Assembly: GCF_932526225.1 (NCBI RefSeq)
Contig: NC_064046.1
Span: forward strand, 14,707,408-14,771,407
Direction: 5' to 3'
Length of the DNA: 64,000 nucleotides
Origin: Nematostella vectensis
Taxonomy: Eukaryota > Cnidaria > Anthozoa > Actiniaria > Edwardsiidae
The notes under the pieces were generated by a model. The model worked only from the letters and a program-made list of their open reading frames with translations. It was not told the DNA's origin and made no database searches. The position numbers and the translations under genes are program-made. Positions 60,769 through 64,000 of the stretch are shown piece by piece; position 1 is the first letter of the stretch, and every line of letters begins with the position of its first letter.

Positions 60769-62775
60769 AAAGAAAACAAACACAACAGAGACCCCCAACA
60801 ACAATTTTGATTTTTTTTTTACTTTCCTTTAAAGGGGGAGTGTCATGTTTAAGAGATTTGCAATAGCTCTAGAGCCCTGACACAATGAACTTCAGTGAAA
60901 TTCTAATACTGACTTATGAGCTTTTGGTACATGTGGGAGACTTTAAACAAAACAAAAAAAATGACCACAAACTGTAAATAAACATAGTTTTCAATATAAT
61001 ATTGCATATTATTTAATAAGGTATTGACAGCTTTTAAAAAGTTCAACTGTTTGTAGACACTAAAAAGCTTACAATAAACACTGACTCCAGACATGCGCAG
61101 TACTATGCTGCTACCCCTTTAAAGTAAAATACAGCTTTACTTAGTCAGCGTAGACAATATTGCGGATTTTGTCAATATTCTAATATGAATATGTCAATAT
61201 TCTCCCCCCTTACGTCTTTATTTCTATTTATTTTATGCTTTTCACATGATACCAAAACAGCGTCTTTTTTCTTCGCTAATTTGATGTCATGTACACAATA
61301 AAAGAGATGCGCCCGTGCGCATGGCGAGTCCCCAAGGGACCCAAGACGCCCAAATAGACCTCTATTTTTTGTCATCCACAATCTCGGCGAGCTGTGCGTG
61401 GCGTAACCGTATTACAGGCCTGGGATCCTGGTTATTGTCCTCCCCATTAATGCGCGGGTTGGGATAACCTTGCAAGAGTGTTGTACAGCATATTCGCTCG
61501 GAAATATCGGTGCTTGGGGCCTTCGGGTTCTTTACAGCCTTCCGTAAAAGCCGTGTGCTGCCATACCGATTGGGTAATCCGTATGTATGGTTTCCGTTTT
61601 GTTCTTCAGACCGGGTTCGATCCCAGGCCAATGGGCTTTTTTTTTATTCGTTTTCTTTCTTTGTGCTTGACCCCCCTAATCGTGATTGGTTTTGCGCAAA
61701 AATAATAAAAAAAAGTGAGTTTGCAAAATAAGCTTGCTGGATTTATTGATTATATGTATTCAATTTGTTCCTAGGAAGTTAACAAAAAACACAAAGCAAA
61801 GAGTTTGAGGAAGTAAACAAGTATGTGAACTTTAATGTTCTATTTGAAGGGGCGCATTTTGTACAGGAAAGCATACATAGAATGCTTAACTGGTTGAGAT
61901 GGGAGAGGTAACAGTTTATTGAGCATAATGTCAACAATAGCAGGGGAAGGGAGGGGCACTCTCTTCATACAATATTGCAGTTGTTACCTATTATTAAATA
62001 AGTTTGTAAGATATATTTGTTTATTAAGCAAGGTCTATTTCTGAGACAAGCAAACTCAAGTAAGAGCTGTTGAAATAACAGGTGAGTGTTAAAAGAAAAA
62101 CAATTATCTGATTAGAAAACTAATGTAGATTCCTTTGCACCAAATAAGAACAAACTTCATTTTGTTTGTTATTTATGAGGAACGAGATGAGCTCTACAAG
62201 GCCAAGAAGAAATATGTATTGCTCATCTAAATTATACAAGTAAATAATAATATTAAAAAAAAATTACTGTAAGTAATTAGAGTGGTTTTCATTAACCCGT
62301 GAAACAAAGTGTGACAGTTAAACGGTAATAGTTAGTAAAACACAAAAAAAAGAACAATAGAATCAGATCACAACAAAGTGTAATACGCTAAAGCGTAGTT
62401 CACGGGTTAATGAAGGTTTTGACATTTAAACCTTACATCCACATGAAAGTAATGCCTAATATCGAGTGCCCTACAGTAAGTGTTTTGCAGTCAAGTTGTT
62501 TTCTTTTAGTAGGTAAAAAATTATTCTAAATAATAGTAATCATAGCTATGGTCACCACTTACACATATAGAACTTGTAATGAAAAGAAAGAAAAAAAATA
62601 TATATATATATGCAATCAAACAACAGAATTGCATGATAACCTTGAATATATTGAATAAAGGACTGCAAAAAAACATCTTTTGTACTAGTTGCTTGAATTG
62701 ACCCTTGGCTATTTTTAGCTGAATTCCCCTTCCCCTCTAAAAAAGAAAATAATAATAATAATAGAACAAAACTAA
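60769..62775 (+). repeat. Satellite unit 29
   Basis: Full-length unit with the B-box-like motif at 61614-61624. Haplotype K right half with the private change CTGGTTGAGATGG. Confidence 0.95.
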
Positions 62776-64000
62776 AAAGAAAACAAACACAACAGAGACC
62801 CCCACCAACAATTTTGATTTTTTTTACTTTCCTTTAAAGGGGGAGTGTCATGTTTAAGAGATTTGCAATAGCTCTAGAGCCCTGACACAATGAACTTCAG
62901 TGAAATTCTAATACTGACTTATGAGCTTTTGGTACATGTGGGAGACTTTAAACAAAACAAAAAAAATGACCACAAACTGTCAATAAACATAGTTTTCAAT
63001 ATAATATTGCATATTATCTAATAAGGTATTGACAGCTTTTAAAAAGTTCAACTGTTTGTAGACACTAAAAAGCTTACAATAAACACTGACTCCAGACATG
63101 CGCAGTACTATGCTGCTACCCCTTTAAAGTAAAATACAGCTTTACTTAGTCAGCGTAGACAATATTGAGGATTTTGTCAATATTCTAATATGAATATGCC
63201 AATATTCTCCCCCCTTACGTCTTAATTTCTATTTATTTTATGCTTTTCACATGATACCAAAACAGCGTCTTTTTTCTTCGCTAATTTGATGTCATGTACA
63301 CAATAAAAGAGATGCGCCCGTGCGCATGGCGAGTCCCCAAGGGACCCAAGACGCCCAAATAGACCTCTATTTTTTGTCATCCACAATCTCGGCGAGCTGT
63401 GCGTGGCGTAACCGTATTACAGGCCTGGGATCCTGGTTATTGTCCTCCCCTTTAATGCGCGGGTTGGGATAACCTTGCAAGAGTGTTGTACAGCATATTC
63501 GCTCGGAAATATCGGTGCTTGGGGCCTTCGGGGTCTTTACAGCCTTCCGTAAAAGCCTTGTGCTGCCATACCGATTGGGTAATCCGTATGTATGGTTTCC
63601 GTTTTGTTCTTCAGACCGGGTTCGATCCCAGGCCAATGGGCTTTTTTTTTTATTCGTTTTCTTTCTTTGTGCTTGACCCCCCTAATCGTGATTGGTTTTG
63701 CGCAAAAATAATAAAAAAAGTGAGTTTGCAAAATAAGCTTGCTGGATTTATTGATTATATGTATTCAATTTGTTCCTAGGAAGTTAACAAAAAACACAAA
63801 GCAAAGAGTTTGAGGAAGTAAACAAGTATGTGAACTTTAATGTTCTATTTGAAGGGGCGCATTTTGTACAGGAAAGCATACATAGAATGCTTAACTGGTG
63901 GAGATGGGAGAGATAACAGTTTATTGAGCATAATGTCAACAATGGCAGGGGAAGGGAGGGGCACTCTCTTCATACAATATTGCAGTTGTTACCTATTATT
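62776..64000 (+). repeat. Satellite unit 30 (cut by window end)
   Basis: The first ~1.23 kb of a unit, running off the window. The B-box-like motif is at 63619-63629. Private changes include ATTGAGGATTTTG and CCCCTTTAATGCG in the core. The visible right flank has the GATGGGAGAG and ATAATGTC variants that lead into haplotype K elsewhere. Confidence 0.93.

Larger units (their letters stand above)
1..64000. repeat. Tandem satellite array, ~2.0-kb unit, 30 copies (first and last cut by window)
   Basis: The same ~2.0-kb sequence recurs head to tail at about 1,998-2,016-bp steps, interrupted only by two 3.16-kb insertions and one internal deletion. Copies are highly similar and always in the same orientation; the + strand is defined here by the B-box-like motif. 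Unit boundaries are arbitrary and are set at the purine-rich AAAGAAAACAAACAC motif, which is missing or altered in a few units. No stretch between units is unique, and no protein or rRNA/tRNA/snRNA gene was recognised in the array. Composition is AT-rich apart from a ~340-bp GC-richer core. Array size beyond the window is unknown. Confidence 0.97.

Noticed and set aside
1-64000. CRISPR array
   Set aside because: The repeats are 2-kb units without spacers, and the context is eukaryotic.

Overview
The window is 64 kb of eukaryotic, probably metazoan, satellite-type DNA with no recognisable protein-coding or classical RNA gene. About 30 head-to-tail copies of an AT-rich unit of roughly 2.0 kb fill the window and run off both ends. 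The lack of operons, the long simple-sequence tracts (AT, AAT, poly-A, poly-C) and a TIR-bounded DNA transposon point to an animal-like nuclear genome. The sequence alone does not fix the phylum, and no centromeric or other location can be proven.

Unit anatomy, using the copy at 3997-5995: an AT-rich left flank; a GC-richer core of about 340 bp (4534-4871) that opens with a GC hairpin and ends in a tRNA-type B-box followed by a T-run; a 12-bp perfect palindrome; a right flank with a splice-donor-like CAGGTGAGT; a 125-bp inverted-repeat module (5514-5638); and AT and AAT microsatellites. All copies share one orientation. Small open frames in the core occur on both strands, mostly start at non-ATG codons, and vary mainly by amino-acid-changing substitutions, so they are not called as genes.

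Layout. 1-13993: seven ordinary units. 13994-23807: five units, four of which are about 50 bp shorter because of one shared deletion. 23808-40163: a 7.17-kb higher-order block present twice in tandem (about 25.4-32.6 and 32.6-39.8 kb). Each block carries the same 3.16-kb insertion (27070-30231 and 34241-37401) with 31-bp imperfect terminal inverted repeats and a TTAAG target duplication. 40164-48758: units with a rearranged pair in which 20 and 21 are fused with loss of about 1.4 kb. 48759-64000: further units, of which 23-26 are nearly identical.

The array behaves as one homogenising system. Linked variant blocks recur in non-adjacent units and switch inside units, as expected from unequal crossing-over and gene conversion. 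The most testable idea about function is that each unit carries a Pol III-like internal promoter element and terminator, so the array could be a multicopy small-RNA locus or could derive from a tRNA-related element. This is inference. The TIR element inserted once and was then amplified with the satellite.
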